Below are positions 1-8,387 of a stretch of 64,000 nt of DNA, one piece after another. Where the stretch lies: positions 372,001 through 436,000 of the forward strand of contig NZ_FMAT01000001.1 in assembly GCF_900094805.1 (NCBI RefSeq). The letters run 5' to 3'. Below the pieces are notes generated by a model. The model was not told where the DNA came from and searched no databases. It saw only the letters and a list, made by a program, of their open reading frames with translations. Each line of letters opens with the position of its first letter. Within the stretch, counting starts at the first letter, position 1. The translations under genes were made by a program, and so were the position numbers. Source of the stretch: Arthrobacter sp. NIO-1057. GTDB taxonomy: Bacteria > Actinomycetota > Actinomycetes > Actinomycetales > Micrococcaceae.

Positions 1-319
1 ATGAGGGCTGTTCGTTCCATGCAGTCGGGTGGACCGCTAGAGGCTGTCGGCAACGGCAGTCGTAGATAGATGACCGTCCCGCTTCGGCGCGACAAAACCC
101 GGCGTATCGGCCATCCCATTCATTAAACGTTTTCCTCAGGTGAGATGATTCACAGCACTTCGTGCTCCGAATTTTTCTGCGCAGTTTAGAATGGAGAGCG
201 TACTTAGTACTTACGAGGATGATCCTGTAGACCTCGTACCACCGCAAAAGCAATGGTGCTTCCCACGGTGCCAACCGACTTTATGGATCTGCGAGTCGGC
301 TGAATTGGAAGGATTTTCT
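1..319. other. 5' flank without a recognised gene
   Basis: I see no convincing coding frame here. The stretch precedes the GAPDH gene and presumably holds its promoter and leader; a frame open in phase with the gene begins at 191, but its residues do not resemble the family and a better-placed ribosome binding site lies at 307-312. Confidence 0.5.
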
Positions 320-1777
320 GTGACCCAGCAGTCTGTCGTTGCCCAGCAAGAATGGAGCGGGCGCGAAGAGCTCGCCGAGGCCATGATTCCACTGATCGGA
401 CGTCTGTACCGCAAGAACAATGTGGTCTCGTCCGTCTATGGTCGGAAGCTGATCAACCAGTCCGCCATCGATATCATCAAGGCACACCGCGTCGTGCGCC
501 GCATTGATGGCGAAGAGCTAAGCCTGAAGGCAACCAAAGCCATTCTTGATGAAATCGAAACTCTGAATGTTGGATCGGTTTCCGTTGATCTTGGCCGTTT
601 GAACAAGAAGTTCAAGGAATCTGGTTCCGTAGACCTCAACGCTTTCCTCAGCAACGAACTCGGCGACAAAGTCGGCCAGGCTGGTGCCACCGATGCAGAA
701 CCAAAGGACGTCGTTCTCTACGGTTTTGGTCGCATTGGTCGCCTGCTAGCCCGCATCCTCATCGAACGTGGCGGCTACGGCCTGCGTCTGCGCGCCATCG
801 TGGTTCGCAAGGGTTCCGATGATGACATCGTCAAGCGTGCTTCGCTGTTGCGTCGTGACTCAGTACACGGTCGTTTTGAAGGTTCGATCACCGTCGACGA
901 GGAAAACAACACCATCCTCGCCAACGGAACCCTGATCAAGGTCATCTACTCGAATGATCCAGCTTCGGTGGATTACACCGAATACGGAATCGACAACGCT
1001 ATCGTCGTGGATAACACCGGCCGCTGGCGCGATGAAGCTGGACTGTCCCAGCACTTGAAGGCCAAGGGTGTCGCCCGCGTATTGTTGACCGCTCCGGGCA
1101 AGGGCGACTTGAAGAACATTGTTCACGGCATCAACGATTCGTGGATCACTGCCGAGGACAAGATCGTTACCGCTGCATCGTGCACCACCAATGCGATCAC
1201 CCCAGTGCTCAAGGCCCTGAACGACAAGTTCGGTGTCACCCACGGACACGTTGAGACCGTTCACTCGTTCACCAACGACCAGAACCTGATCGACAACTTC
1301 CACAAGGGCGAACGCCGTGGCCGTGCTGCTGCGTTGAACATGGTGATCACCGAAACCGGTGCTGCTAAGGCTGTGGCTAAGGCCCTGCCAGAGTTCGAAG
1401 GCAAGTTGACCGGTAACGCCATCCGCGTACCAACCCCGGATGTCTCCATGGCCATTTTGAACCTGAACCTGGAGAACGAAACCACCAAGGAAGAGCTCAA
1501 CGCTTACCTTCGCGAAACGTCATTGACCTCGAACCTGCACAAGCAGATCGATTACATTGACTCCCCAGAGGTTGTCTCCACCGACTTTGTTGGCTCGCGT
1601 CGTGCCGGCATCGTCGACGGTTTGGCCACCATCGTTTCGGGCAAGAACGCTGTCGTCTACGTATGGTACGACAACGAATTTGGCTACTCCTGCCAGGTAG
1701 TACGCGTGATCGAAACGATCGCCGGAACCCACCCGGTAGCAGTTCCAGCAGTGAAGGCTGAAGCACTCACCGCCTAA
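320..1777 (+). CDS. gapB: Glyceraldehyde-3-phosphate dehydrogenase, long GapB type
   Basis: Interconverts glyceraldehyde 3-phosphate and 1,3-bisphosphoglycerate in the cytoplasm. The Rossmann fingerprint (YGFGRIGRLLARI) begins near residue 133, and the catalytic cysteine is Cys288 in AASCTTNAI, followed by the usual C-terminal WYDNEFGYS. An N-terminal extension of about 130 residues precedes the Rossmann fold, as in the 480-residue GapB of corynebacteria, which is associated with the gluconeogenic direction and NADP use; the cofactor is not determined here. I chose GTG 320 because GGAAGG lies at 307-312; a frame open back to 191 adds 43 unlikely residues. A terminator follows directly, so it appears monocistronic. 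Family assignment is strong; the GapB subtype rests on length and extension. Confidence 0.9.
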   Translation: MTQQSVVAQQEWSGREELAEAMIPLIGRLYRKNNVVSSVYGRKLINQSAIDIIKAHRVVRRIDGEELSLKATKAILDEIETLNVGSVSVDLGRLNKKFKESGSVDLNAFLSNELGDKVGQAGATDAEPKDVVLYGFGRIGRLLARILIERGGYGLRLRAIVVRKGSDDDIVKRASLLRRDSVHGRFEGSITVDEENNTILANGTLIKVIYSNDPASVDYTEYGIDNAIVVDNTGRWRDEAGLSQHLKAKGVARVLLTAPGKGDLKNIVHGINDSWITAEDKIVTAASCTTNAITPVLKALNDKFGVTHGHVETVHSFTNDQNLIDNFHKGERRGRAAALNMVITETGAAKAVAKALPEFEGKLTGNAIRVPTPDVSMAILNLNLENETTKEELNAYLRETSLTSNLHKQIDYIDSPEVVSTDFVGSRRAGIVDGLATIVSGKNAVVYVWYDNEFGYSCQVVRVIETIAGTHPVAVPAVKAEALTA

Positions 1778-1792
1778 GGAATAACCGCCTAG

Positions 1793-1848
1793 ACTTCGGG
1801 ATCATGCCCACGCATCCTTGCGTTGGTGCATGGTCCCGAAGTTCTTTT
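1793..1848 (+). terminator. Rho-independent terminator of gapB
   Basis: A long imperfect inverted repeat (ACTTCGGGATCATGC against GCATGGTCCCGAAGT) is followed by TTCTTTT, 15 bases after the gapB stop. Confidence 0.85.
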
Positions 1849-1928
1849 AACCCGGGCTCAACATGCCAGCTGTTAGGCTCTGTTCAACGGTGATAACGGG
1901 TTCAACAGTGCTAGTGGAAGGTGCTCGG

Positions 1929-2975
1929 ATGGAACGTGAAAGGCTTTTAGCGGCTCGGATGCGAAGCCAGCTACTCACTGCGCCTGCCGGATCCATTCTT
2001 GAGGCTGCCGGGCACATGTTGGCCACCCAGGCACAAGATTTTATTGCCGGCCGTTACGCCCTAGCCCAACGCGTAGACCCGATGCCAAACCGGGCGCGGG
2101 TCAATCAGTTGTTTAATGAGGGCTTACTGGTGCGTTCTTGGACTATGCGTGGAACCCTGCATATCGCTCTGGCCGAAGATGCACAATGGTTGGTACAACT
2201 GGCCAAGGAGCGCACGCTGAGGTCTGCAGCTGCCCGGCATCGTGAATTGCAGATTGACGTTGCGACGATCGACACAGCGGGAGAAGTGATCTCCTCGTAT
2301 CTTCGTGACATGGGGCAGGGGAGCAGGAATGCACTCTTTGAACAGTTAGAACAACACGGAATCGGCACACGAAACCAGCGAGGGTTGCACCTACTGCTGG
2401 CACTAGTCCAACAGGGACTGCTGTGCCTAGGTCCTATTCCCGTGGGAGCCAAGCTGGTCGCCCAAGACTTTGTGCTCGTCGAGTCATGGGTCAGCAAACA
2501 CCATGCTCCCGAATTCCTAGTGCAGGAGCTGTTGGCACGTTATCTGAATTCCCATGGGCCGGCCACACTCCGTGACGCCGCCTGGTATTCCGGGCAAACG
2601 CTAACAACCATCCGCCACGCCGCAGCCGAGTTGGGCGGAGTGTTGATCAGCGTAGGGAAGGACGAGCGCGGGGAAGACTTCTTGGTGGTAGAAGGATCGC
2701 TGGCCCATCAGTCGCTGGAATCCACTGAACCACCACAACTACCCAGGCGTTTACTAGGACCCTTCGACGAGTACTATCTGTCCTGGGCAAACCGAAGCCA
2801 TGTTGCCGACACCGAAATGCAGCAACAGATCACACCGGGAAAGAACGGAATGTTCAACGCATTCTGGCTTGAAGACGGACGCGCTTCACGTCTCTGGGAT
2901 GCAAATATAGCGCCGGCCGATTCACTCGGCGCGACGCTACATCAGCGGTACAGCGACTTCAGAGCTACCAATTAG
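1929..2975 (+). CDS. Winged-helix DNA-binding protein, AlkZ/YcaQ-like
   Basis: About 348 residues. The N-terminal part has the pattern of the winged-helix AlkZ-like family (PF06224): MLATQAQDF near residue 30, RVNQLFNEGLLVRSWTMRGT and a following ALAEDAQWL. Characterised AlkZ/YcaQ members are glycosylases that unhook DNA crosslinks or remove bulky alkylated bases; actinobacterial relatives are mostly uncharacterised, so a repair role is inference. The start at 1929 is supported by GGAAGG at 1918-1923; an ATG at 1863 would add a low-quality 22-residue leader. It is convergent with def, with 12 bases between the stops. Confidence 0.72.
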   Translation: MERERLLAARMRSQLLTAPAGSILEAAGHMLATQAQDFIAGRYALAQRVDPMPNRARVNQLFNEGLLVRSWTMRGTLHIALAEDAQWLVQLAKERTLRSAAARHRELQIDVATIDTAGEVISSYLRDMGQGSRNALFEQLEQHGIGTRNQRGLHLLLALVQQGLLCLGPIPVGAKLVAQDFVLVESWVSKHHAPEFLVQELLARYLNSHGPATLRDAAWYSGQTLTTIRHAAAELGGVLISVGKDERGEDFLVVEGSLAHQSLESTEPPQLPRRLLGPFDEYYLSWANRSHVADTEMQQQITPGKNGMFNAFWLEDGRASRLWDANIAPADSLGATLHQRYSDFRATN

Positions 2976-2987
2976 GTAGCCAGAAGC

Positions 2988-3560
2988 CTAGTGACCAAAA
3001 GGATCCTCATCAGTTCCAGGAAGCCACGTATTACCCGGTACGCCCCACCCCAAAGCCTTCTTAGCCTTCTTCCAGCGCTTATCCCAACGTGGCTGCAACT
3101 TATCGACGTACAAGAACCCATCAAGGTGGTCGTATTCGTGCTGCATGATGCGAGCAAACCAATCATGAGCCTCGAAAGAAATCGGCTGTCCGAATTCATC
3201 GAAGCCTTCCACTCTGGCATAGTCCGCACGCTTGAGCGGGTAGTTCAGCCCAGGTACCGACAAGCAACCCTCAGATTCTTCATCAGCGTCAGCCGGTGCT
3301 TGTGAGACCTTAGAGAGCGTCAGCTTCGGGTTGATGACCACACCACGCTCTGGCGCTGTGTCTTGGTCAGCGTAAATATAGGTGAACAAGCGTAGACCGA
3401 CACCAATCTGAGGAGCGGCCAGTCCTACGCCGTGAGCTTCGTCCATGGTGACGTGCATGTCTGCAACAAGCTGACGAAGCTCATCATCAAACTCGGTCAC
3501 CTCTACCGCGCGACGATGTAGAACTGGTTCTCCGTAAACGGTGATCTGCCTAATTGGCAC
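2988..3560 (-). CDS. def: Peptide deformylase
   Basis: Removes the formyl group from the initiator methionine of new proteins at the ribosome exit. All three metal-site motifs are visible: GVGLAAPQ, EGCLSVPG with the metal cysteine, and QHEYDHLDG with two metal histidines and the catalytic glutamate. About 190 residues, normal for the family, with a basic, tryptophan-rich tail common in actinobacterial enzymes. Start GTG 3560 follows GAAAGGA at a normal distance; the earlier TTG at 3578 overlaps that site and is less likely. It lies 24 bases downstream of the acyl-CoA dehydrogenase on the same strand and is probably co-transcribed. Confidence 0.95.
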   Translation of the reverse strand: MPIRQITVYGEPVLHRRAVEVTEFDDELRQLVADMHVTMDEAHGVGLAAPQIGVGLRLFTYIYADQDTAPERGVVINPKLTLSKVSQAPADADEESEGCLSVPGLNYPLKRADYARVEGFDEFGQPISFEAHDWFARIMQHEYDHLDGFLYVDKLQPRWDKRWKKAKKALGWGVPGNTWLPGTDEDPFGH

Positions 3561-3584
3561 GGGATCAGGTCCTTTCAAAAAAAC

Positions 3585-4733
3585 TTAAAGTGCTCGTCCA
3601 ATAGTTTCACGCATGATCTCGCTCGTGCCACCAAAAATGGTCAGCAAGCGTGCAGCAGTGAATGACTGGGCGATAGGGTACTCCATGATGTAGCCGTAAC
3701 CACCATGAATCTGCAACGCCTTATCGGACAACCGTTTTGCGCTCTCACTAGCCCAAAGCTTTACTTCTGCGGCTTCTTGCGCGTCTAGTTCACCATTATT
3801 AAAAGCCAAGACCGCTTGGTCAACAAATGTCTGAGTGACATGGGACTCAGTCTTCAAGTTAGCCAGCTCAAATCGGGTGTTTTGATACTGAGTCAATGCT
3901 TGACCAAAAGTTGAACGATTCTTGGCATGCTCCAAAGCCTGCTCGAATGCCGCGGTAGAAATCGCCGCTGCTGCGACAGCGATTGCCAGACGGGCCTGCG
4001 GCAACTGTTCCTTCACGTAAACCAGACCCTGTCCTACCTCACCAATACGGTCAGCATCAGAGACGCGGACCTCGTCGAAGAACAGCTCGGCAGTATCGGA
4101 AGCGCGCAGCCCCATCTTGTCGAATGGGTTGCCATTGGTGTAACCCTCAGAACGCTCCACCATAAATAGCGAGAACGATGATTCAGAAGCGCGGCCACTT
4201 TCCCCATCGGTACGGGCCAGTACCAACGCGGCGTCACCGAACGCGCCGTTACCAATAAAAGTCTTCTGACCGCTCAGGAGCCACTGCTCGCCATCGCGCA
4301 CTGCCTTGGTACGCACAGCGCGTAGATCTGAACCGGCACCTGGCTCGGTGAACGCGCAAGACGTAATCGTTGAGCCATCCACCATACGAGGTAGCCACTT
4401 AGCCTTCAGCTCATCAGAGCCGTAAGCCAGTAAGTAGGGGAGTACAAGGTCATCGTGAAGGTGGAAAGCAAGTGCCACGGCCAAATGACCTGCGCGGACG
4501 AACTCTTCATCAAGCACCACGCGGAAACGGTAATCATCGATACCCATGCCACCGAATTCTTCGGGAACAGCTAGACCCAGCAAGCCATTCTCGCCAGCTG
4601 ACTGCCACACCTCACGCGGAATCTGGTGGTCCTTCTCCCACTGAGCGTATTTTCCAGAGACTTCACGGGTATTGAACTCCGTAGCCAACTCACGGAACTG
4701 TTCGTGGTCCTCTTCAAAAAGCGCGCGTTTCAC
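3585..4733 (-). CDS. Acyl-CoA dehydrogenase family protein
   Basis: FAD-dependent enzyme that introduces the alpha-beta double bond in acyl-CoA substrates. Visible signatures are the FAD/substrate segment CAFTEPGAGSDLRAV, the base-bearing C-terminal region, and the terminal LQIHGGYGYIMEYPIAQSF followed by GGTSEIMRETIGR. The length of 382 residues matches the family. Start GTG 4733 follows GAAAGGTAC. It is upstream of and close to def on the same strand. Chain-length specificity cannot be told from sequence alone. Confidence 0.9.
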   Translation of the reverse strand: MKRALFEEDHEQFRELATEFNTREVSGKYAQWEKDHQIPREVWQSAGENGLLGLAVPEEFGGMGIDDYRFRVVLDEEFVRAGHLAVALAFHLHDDLVLPYLLAYGSDELKAKWLPRMVDGSTITSCAFTEPGAGSDLRAVRTKAVRDGEQWLLSGQKTFIGNGAFGDAALVLARTDGESGRASESSFSLFMVERSEGYTNGNPFDKMGLRASDTAELFFDEVRVSDADRIGEVGQGLVYVKEQLPQARLAIAVAAAAISTAAFEQALEHAKNRSTFGQALTQYQNTRFELANLKTESHVTQTFVDQAVLAFNNGELDAQEAAEVKLWASESAKRLSDKALQIHGGYGYIMEYPIAQSFTAARLLTIFGGTSEIMRETIGRAL

Positions 4734-5294
4734 AGGGGGAGTACCTTTCAGTGGATGGGACGGCAATAATCAACACAATGACTTGCCAAAGTACAACCTC
4801 CATTATGGTTGTTCGCTTGATTCCGTGCCTACTTGAACCGCTGACGTCAGCATCTGAGTCCCAAAGTAACGCCAGATGTCTCGAAAAATACGGGGTTAGA
4901 CCCAAAAGTAACCCGCTTTCGAACATAGATTCGATTCCTTGCTTTCACACTTCTGAAATATGACATAACGAGTTTGCTTCCAATGGCTAACCGTTAGTGG
5001 CAAGGGGCATTGCGCTCGCCGAAGGTTATTGAATTCATCGTGGGCCCTCAGGGTGTCGGAGCCTTGATAGCAGGAAGCTTGCTTCAGTGCGTCAAGATTC
5101 TTGGCTCTATGAGTGAAGTCGCTGCCGTCATGATTTGTTGCTGGGTGCGCAGGTTGCGGAAGACCGGTGAAAGCCAAACAGTGGGCTGTTGGCCCCGCGG
5201 GTTAGATACTGGGATCGATTGAGCTGGAATCGATTGAACAGTACTTTGATTCAAGCCAAAAAAGGAGAAGGATGCAAGGTAGCTGTCCCGTGAA
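4734..5294. other. Intergenic region, no clear gene
   Basis: No credible protein-coding gene over about 560 bases. Two frames (plus 5010-5222, minus 4896-5177) are open by chance and unlike any family I know. A direct repeat ATCGATTGA occurs at 5214-5222 and 5230-5238. At 5261-5270 there is a near-perfect Shine-Dalgarno (AAAGGAGAAG) followed by ATG 5272 and a 10-codon frame ending TGA at 5304. Confidence 0.5.
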
Positions 5295-5300
5295 GAAAAA

Positions 5301-5357
5301 ATGAGGTCCGGATTATTCAGAAAGAGAAATTTCTCTTGCCGAAAATCCGGACCTCAT
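5301..5357 (-). terminator. Terminator of the minus-strand tRNA-His
   Basis: A perfect 14-base inverted repeat (ATGAGGTCCGGATT with its complement at 5344-5357) contains an inner AGAGAAATTTCTCT hairpin. Read on the minus strand it is followed by six T (complement of A 5295-5300), so it terminates transcripts leaving the tRNA gene. Confidence 0.85.
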
Positions 5358-5363
5358 ACTCTG

Positions 5364-5437
5364 GGTGAGTAACGGGGTTTGAACCCGCGACCTTCTGGAC
5401 CACAACCAGACGCTCTACCGACTGAGCTATACCCACC
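5364..5437 (-). tRNA. tRNA-His (GTG)
   Basis: Folds as a standard tRNA: acceptor stem GTGGGTA/TACTCAC, D-arm AGCTCAGTCGGTAGAGC, anticodon loop TTGTGGT with anticodon GTG, and T-arm GCGGGTTCAAACCCC. The extra 5' G (G-1) facing discriminator C73, typical of tRNA-His, is encoded. The CCA end is not fully encoded. The tRNA body appears identical to the plus-strand copy at 6361. Confidence 0.95.
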
Positions 5438-5587
5438 ATGTTTGCCTTGAACCAAGTCACAACGTAATTGCGCTTCAACTGAAGGCCTTGGCAACGAGAA
5501 TTACTATACACCGAAACTTTGCTGAAATACCAATTGAAGATTCATTGCGCCAAGCAACACATTTTTAGGTGGGGTAAATTTGAGTCC

Positions 5588-6199
5588 ATGCCTACTACTG
5601 CAGAAAAACTTGTCTGGATTGATTGCGAGATGACCGGGCTCAGCCTGGAAAACGATGCGTTGATTGAAGTCGCGGTCTTGGTGACCGATTCTGAACTAAA
5701 TGTTCTCGGCGACGGGGTTTCTGTCGTAATTAAGCCTGAGCCTGAGGCCCTGGAGCAGATGGGCGACTTCGTTCGCAATATGCACATCAATAGCGGACTG
5801 CTCGAAGAGCTCGATGGCGGGGTGAGCATGGAAGAAGCAACCGCGGTGGTCATGGAATACATTCGCGCCCATGCTCCGGAACCTGGCACAGCATTGCTGG
5901 CCGGTAATTCTGTCGGAACTGACAAAACATTCTTGGTGCGCGACATGCCTGAAGTAATTGACCACCTTCACTACCGGATCATCGACGTGTCCACTATCAA
6001 GGAACTGAGCCGCCGCTGGTATCCAAAGGCTTACTACTCAGCCCCGGCCAAGGACGGCAATCACCGTGCACTCGGTGACATTCGAGATTCGATTGACGAG
6101 CTGCGGTACTACCGCGCTGCGGTCATGGTTCCGGAGCCAGGTCCAACCTCGGAAATTGCCTCGGGAATCGCAGCGGAAATTAAATCGAACCCTTCCTAA
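5588..6199 (+). CDS. orn: Oligoribonuclease
   Basis: 3'-5' exonuclease that degrades di- to pentanucleotides, the end products of RNA decay and of c-di-GMP breakdown. The DEDDh residues are visible: WIDCEMTGL near the N-terminus, GTDKTFLVRDMP in the middle, YRIIDVST, and the final HRALGDIRDSIDEL. Length 203 residues is normal. ATG 5588 places the conserved motif at the usual distance; the frame open from 5519 adds nothing family-like. Two inverted tRNA-His genes flank it. Confidence 0.95.
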   Translation: MPTTAEKLVWIDCEMTGLSLENDALIEVAVLVTDSELNVLGDGVSVVIKPEPEALEQMGDFVRNMHINSGLLEELDGGVSMEEATAVVMEYIRAHAPEPGTALLAGNSVGTDKTFLVRDMPEVIDHLHYRIIDVSTIKELSRRWYPKAYYSAPAKDGNHRALGDIRDSIDELRYYRAAVMVPEPGPTSEIASGIAAEIKSNPS

Positions 6200-6288
6200 A
6201 AAAGGATTGAGGGTGCCCCTGGTGGCTGGTGATGCAACCCACAGCCTGTAGGGGTACTTTCGATTAGCCAGCACGATCAAAATGTGTG

Positions 6289-6294
6289 TATAGT
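6289..6294 (+). promoter_or_regulatory. Putative -10 element of the plus-strand tRNA-His
   Basis: GTGTATAGTA contains a near-consensus -10 hexamer (TATAGT). The same GTGTATAGTA occurs at the matching place upstream of the minus-strand tRNA-His (about 5505-5514), and both leaders also share TGACTTGGT and AAACATGGTGGG. A -35 is weak (TTAGCC at 6264-6269), so the call rests on conservation between the two copies. Confidence 0.5.
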
Positions 6295-6360
6295 ATTTGA
6301 CGTTGCTGAATGCGAAGTCAGAGCATAAAAGTGTTTTTGACTTGGTATAAAAGTAAACAT

Positions 6361-6434
6361 GGTGGGTATAGCTCAGTCGGTAGAGCGTCTGGTTGTGGTC
6401 CAGAAGGTCGCGGGTTCAAACCCCGTTACTCACC
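6361..6434 (+). tRNA. tRNA-His (GTG), second copy
   Basis: Same cloverleaf and GTG anticodon as the copy at 5364-5437, with G-1 encoded at 6361. Unlike that copy, the 3' CCA is encoded (6435-6437). It lies downstream of orn on the same strand, with its own conserved leader and a strong terminator. Confidence 0.95.
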
Positions 6435-6441
6435 CCATATG

Positions 6442-6485
6442 AACACCCGATCGGAAACTGTGTTTCCGGTCGGGTGTTTTATTTT
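6442..6485 (+). terminator. Terminator of plus-strand tRNA-His
   Basis: A 17-base inverted repeat (AACACCCGATCGGAAAC against GTTTCCGGTCGGGTGTT) is followed by TTATTTT, just after the tRNA. Confidence 0.9.
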
Positions 6486-6726
6486 CATGCGAGTCGAGCA
6501 CGAATTGGGAAATCGTTTAGTGTGATTCGCTTCGCATGCGGGCTGTCGTCCGGTAATGAAGTTGTCGTGCATGCTAAAGTTTCGCTTGATTCTTTTGTAA
6601 TTTGGGGCGCCTTGCGCCCGGCCGCGGGAGAGGTTCGCATCGGGTCCGATGAGGCTTGTCGGCAAGCGCAATATCTGTGCGGCAAACCCCCGCTACGAGC
6701 GGTTTGAGGACGGCGAGAGGGAAAAG

Positions 6727-8301
6727 GTGGCGCCAGATATGCGGAAGGAATTCGCAGCGCAGCCCGCGACAGATGCTTCATCGGTGACCGCTCGTCGTGC
6801 AGTCATCAACCCGCTGTGGCAGGGACTGCTTGGTTCCGTGTTGATCACCCTCGGGTCCTTCGGCGTTGGTTGGCTAGCCAGCGTCTCTCCTATGAACCGC
6901 AACGCCCTGTTGATTGCCATTCGTACCGAGTACTCAGGGGTTATCGCCTCCACCGTGGTGATGACCGTGGGTTGCTGGATTCTCTTTCGTGGGTGGTTGA
7001 GACTGGGGCAGGTCCACGCCGGTTGGGGTCCTGGATCCTTAAAAGCGGTTAAGAAGGCTGTCTGGATTTGGTCGGCACCGATGTTGGTGGCGCTGCCAAT
7101 TTTCTCCCGCGATGTCTTTGCCTACATCGGGCAGGGCCGCCTGGTTGATGCCGGGCAGGATCCGTATGTCACCGGCATTTCCTCGTTGAACAACTGGTTT
7201 CAGTTGGGCACCGACATCACCTGGGCCCAGGATGAAACACCTTATGGTCCGTTGTTCCTGCTACTGGAATACTGGGTGTTCCGGGCCGTGGGCTCCAGCC
7301 CCGACCTTTCGGTACTGCTCTTCCGTCTGATTGCCTTCGTCGGGGTCATCCTGTGCCTGATTTATGTGCCCAAGCTGGCGGCCCTGCACAAAGTCTCCGG
7401 AGCAAAAGCCGCGTGGATCACCGTGGCCAACCCGCTGTTCCTGATCAGCTTCGTCGCCTCAGCACACAATGACGCGATCATGGTGGGACTTGCCGTAGCG
7501 GCAACCTACTATGCTGCCACCCGCCGCGGAATCCTCGCCGTCGTGTTGATCACCGCCTCGGTGGGCATTAAGCCGATCACCATGGTGCTCTTACCCTTTA
7601 TTGGGCTGCTGTGGGCAGGAACCTCAGCAAATTGGCCACGCAAGATTCTCTACTGGTGCTACACCCTGGCCCTGTTTGCCGCGATCATGCTGGCCGTCGG
7701 TCTAGTCAATGGCTATGGCATCGGCTGGCTGAAAGTCATGCTGGGCACCGGTACAGGATCGGTAATCTTCGCCCCGGTCGGCGCCCTGAACGCGCTGCTC
7801 TCCGGACTCTTCGACGCCTTTTCACTACCAACCAACTGGATTCTTCCAGTACTGAAATTTGGCGGCCGCCTGCTCTCGGTCGCGCTGGTACTAGTACTGA
7901 TTTTTAAAGGTAAGCCCTCACACCTGGTACAGCGCATGGCGTTGGCATTCACCGCACTCGTGGTGCTTTCGCCGATTGTGCAGCCCTGGTACCTGTTGTG
8001 GTTACTGCCCTTCTTTGCTGCTACCGGCATTCGTGATGACTGGCAGATCGTTTGGGTGTACTTCACCACCGCGTTCTTCATTGCCTTTGGCGCTGCCGAT
8101 CAGCTCTTTATCTGGCAATTCCTCGGCGAACTTGATCCGTGGGTTAAACACCTGTCCACCGGCATCTCCTGGGCTGCCATGTTCTATTTGGCCTACCTCG
8201 ATCCGCGTACCCGCAGGTTGTTCATCGGGCTGGTCCCGTCCAAAAAGTGGCTGAAGGTTTTCCGCAGTCGCCCCAATAAGGACGGGGTCGCATCATCGTA
8301 G
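6727..8301 (+). CDS. MptB-like alpha-1,6-mannosyltransferase (polytopic GT-C)
   Basis: A membrane glycosyltransferase with a dozen or so hydrophobic segments. It fits the polyprenol-phosphomannose-dependent alpha-(1,6)-mannosyltransferase family (MptA/MptB type), which extends mannan backbones of lipoglycans on the outer membrane face. Family-like signatures are SRDVFAYIGQGRLVDAGQDPY after the third segment, the loop DETPYGPLFLLLEYW, and VQPWYLLWLLPFFA near the C-terminus. Start GTG 6727 is preceded by GAGAGGG; a frame open from 6649 is less likely. First gene of a three-gene cluster with its paralogue (8388) and a GT87 protein (9865). The acceptor is not known. Confidence 0.8.
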   Translation: MAPDMRKEFAAQPATDASSVTARRAVINPLWQGLLGSVLITLGSFGVGWLASVSPMNRNALLIAIRTEYSGVIASTVVMTVGCWILFRGWLRLGQVHAGWGPGSLKAVKKAVWIWSAPMLVALPIFSRDVFAYIGQGRLVDAGQDPYVTGISSLNNWFQLGTDITWAQDETPYGPLFLLLEYWVFRAVGSSPDLSVLLFRLIAFVGVILCLIYVPKLAALHKVSGAKAAWITVANPLFLISFVASAHNDAIMVGLAVAATYYAATRRGILAVVLITASVGIKPITMVLLPFIGLLWAGTSANWPRKILYWCYTLALFAAIMLAVGLVNGYGIGWLKVMLGTGTGSVIFAPVGALNALLSGLFDAFSLPTNWILPVLKFGGRLLSVALVLVLIFKGKPSHLVQRMALAFTALVVLSPIVQPWYLLWLLPFFAATGIRDDWQIVWVYFTTAFFIAFGAADQLFIWQFLGELDPWVKHLSTGISWAAMFYLAYLDPRTRRLFIGLVPSKKWLKVFRSRPNKDGVASS

Positions 8302-8387
8302 CCCCGATCCACCGCGATGACCGGCAACCAATCACCGCTGCCCAGCGCCTAGTTCACGATGCCAAAGGGCCCATATCCCAAGGTCTA

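Noticed and set aside
5010-5222. Small plus-strand frame in the gap before tRNA-His
   Set aside because: No ribosome binding site, no recognisable family, similar in length to random frames nearby.
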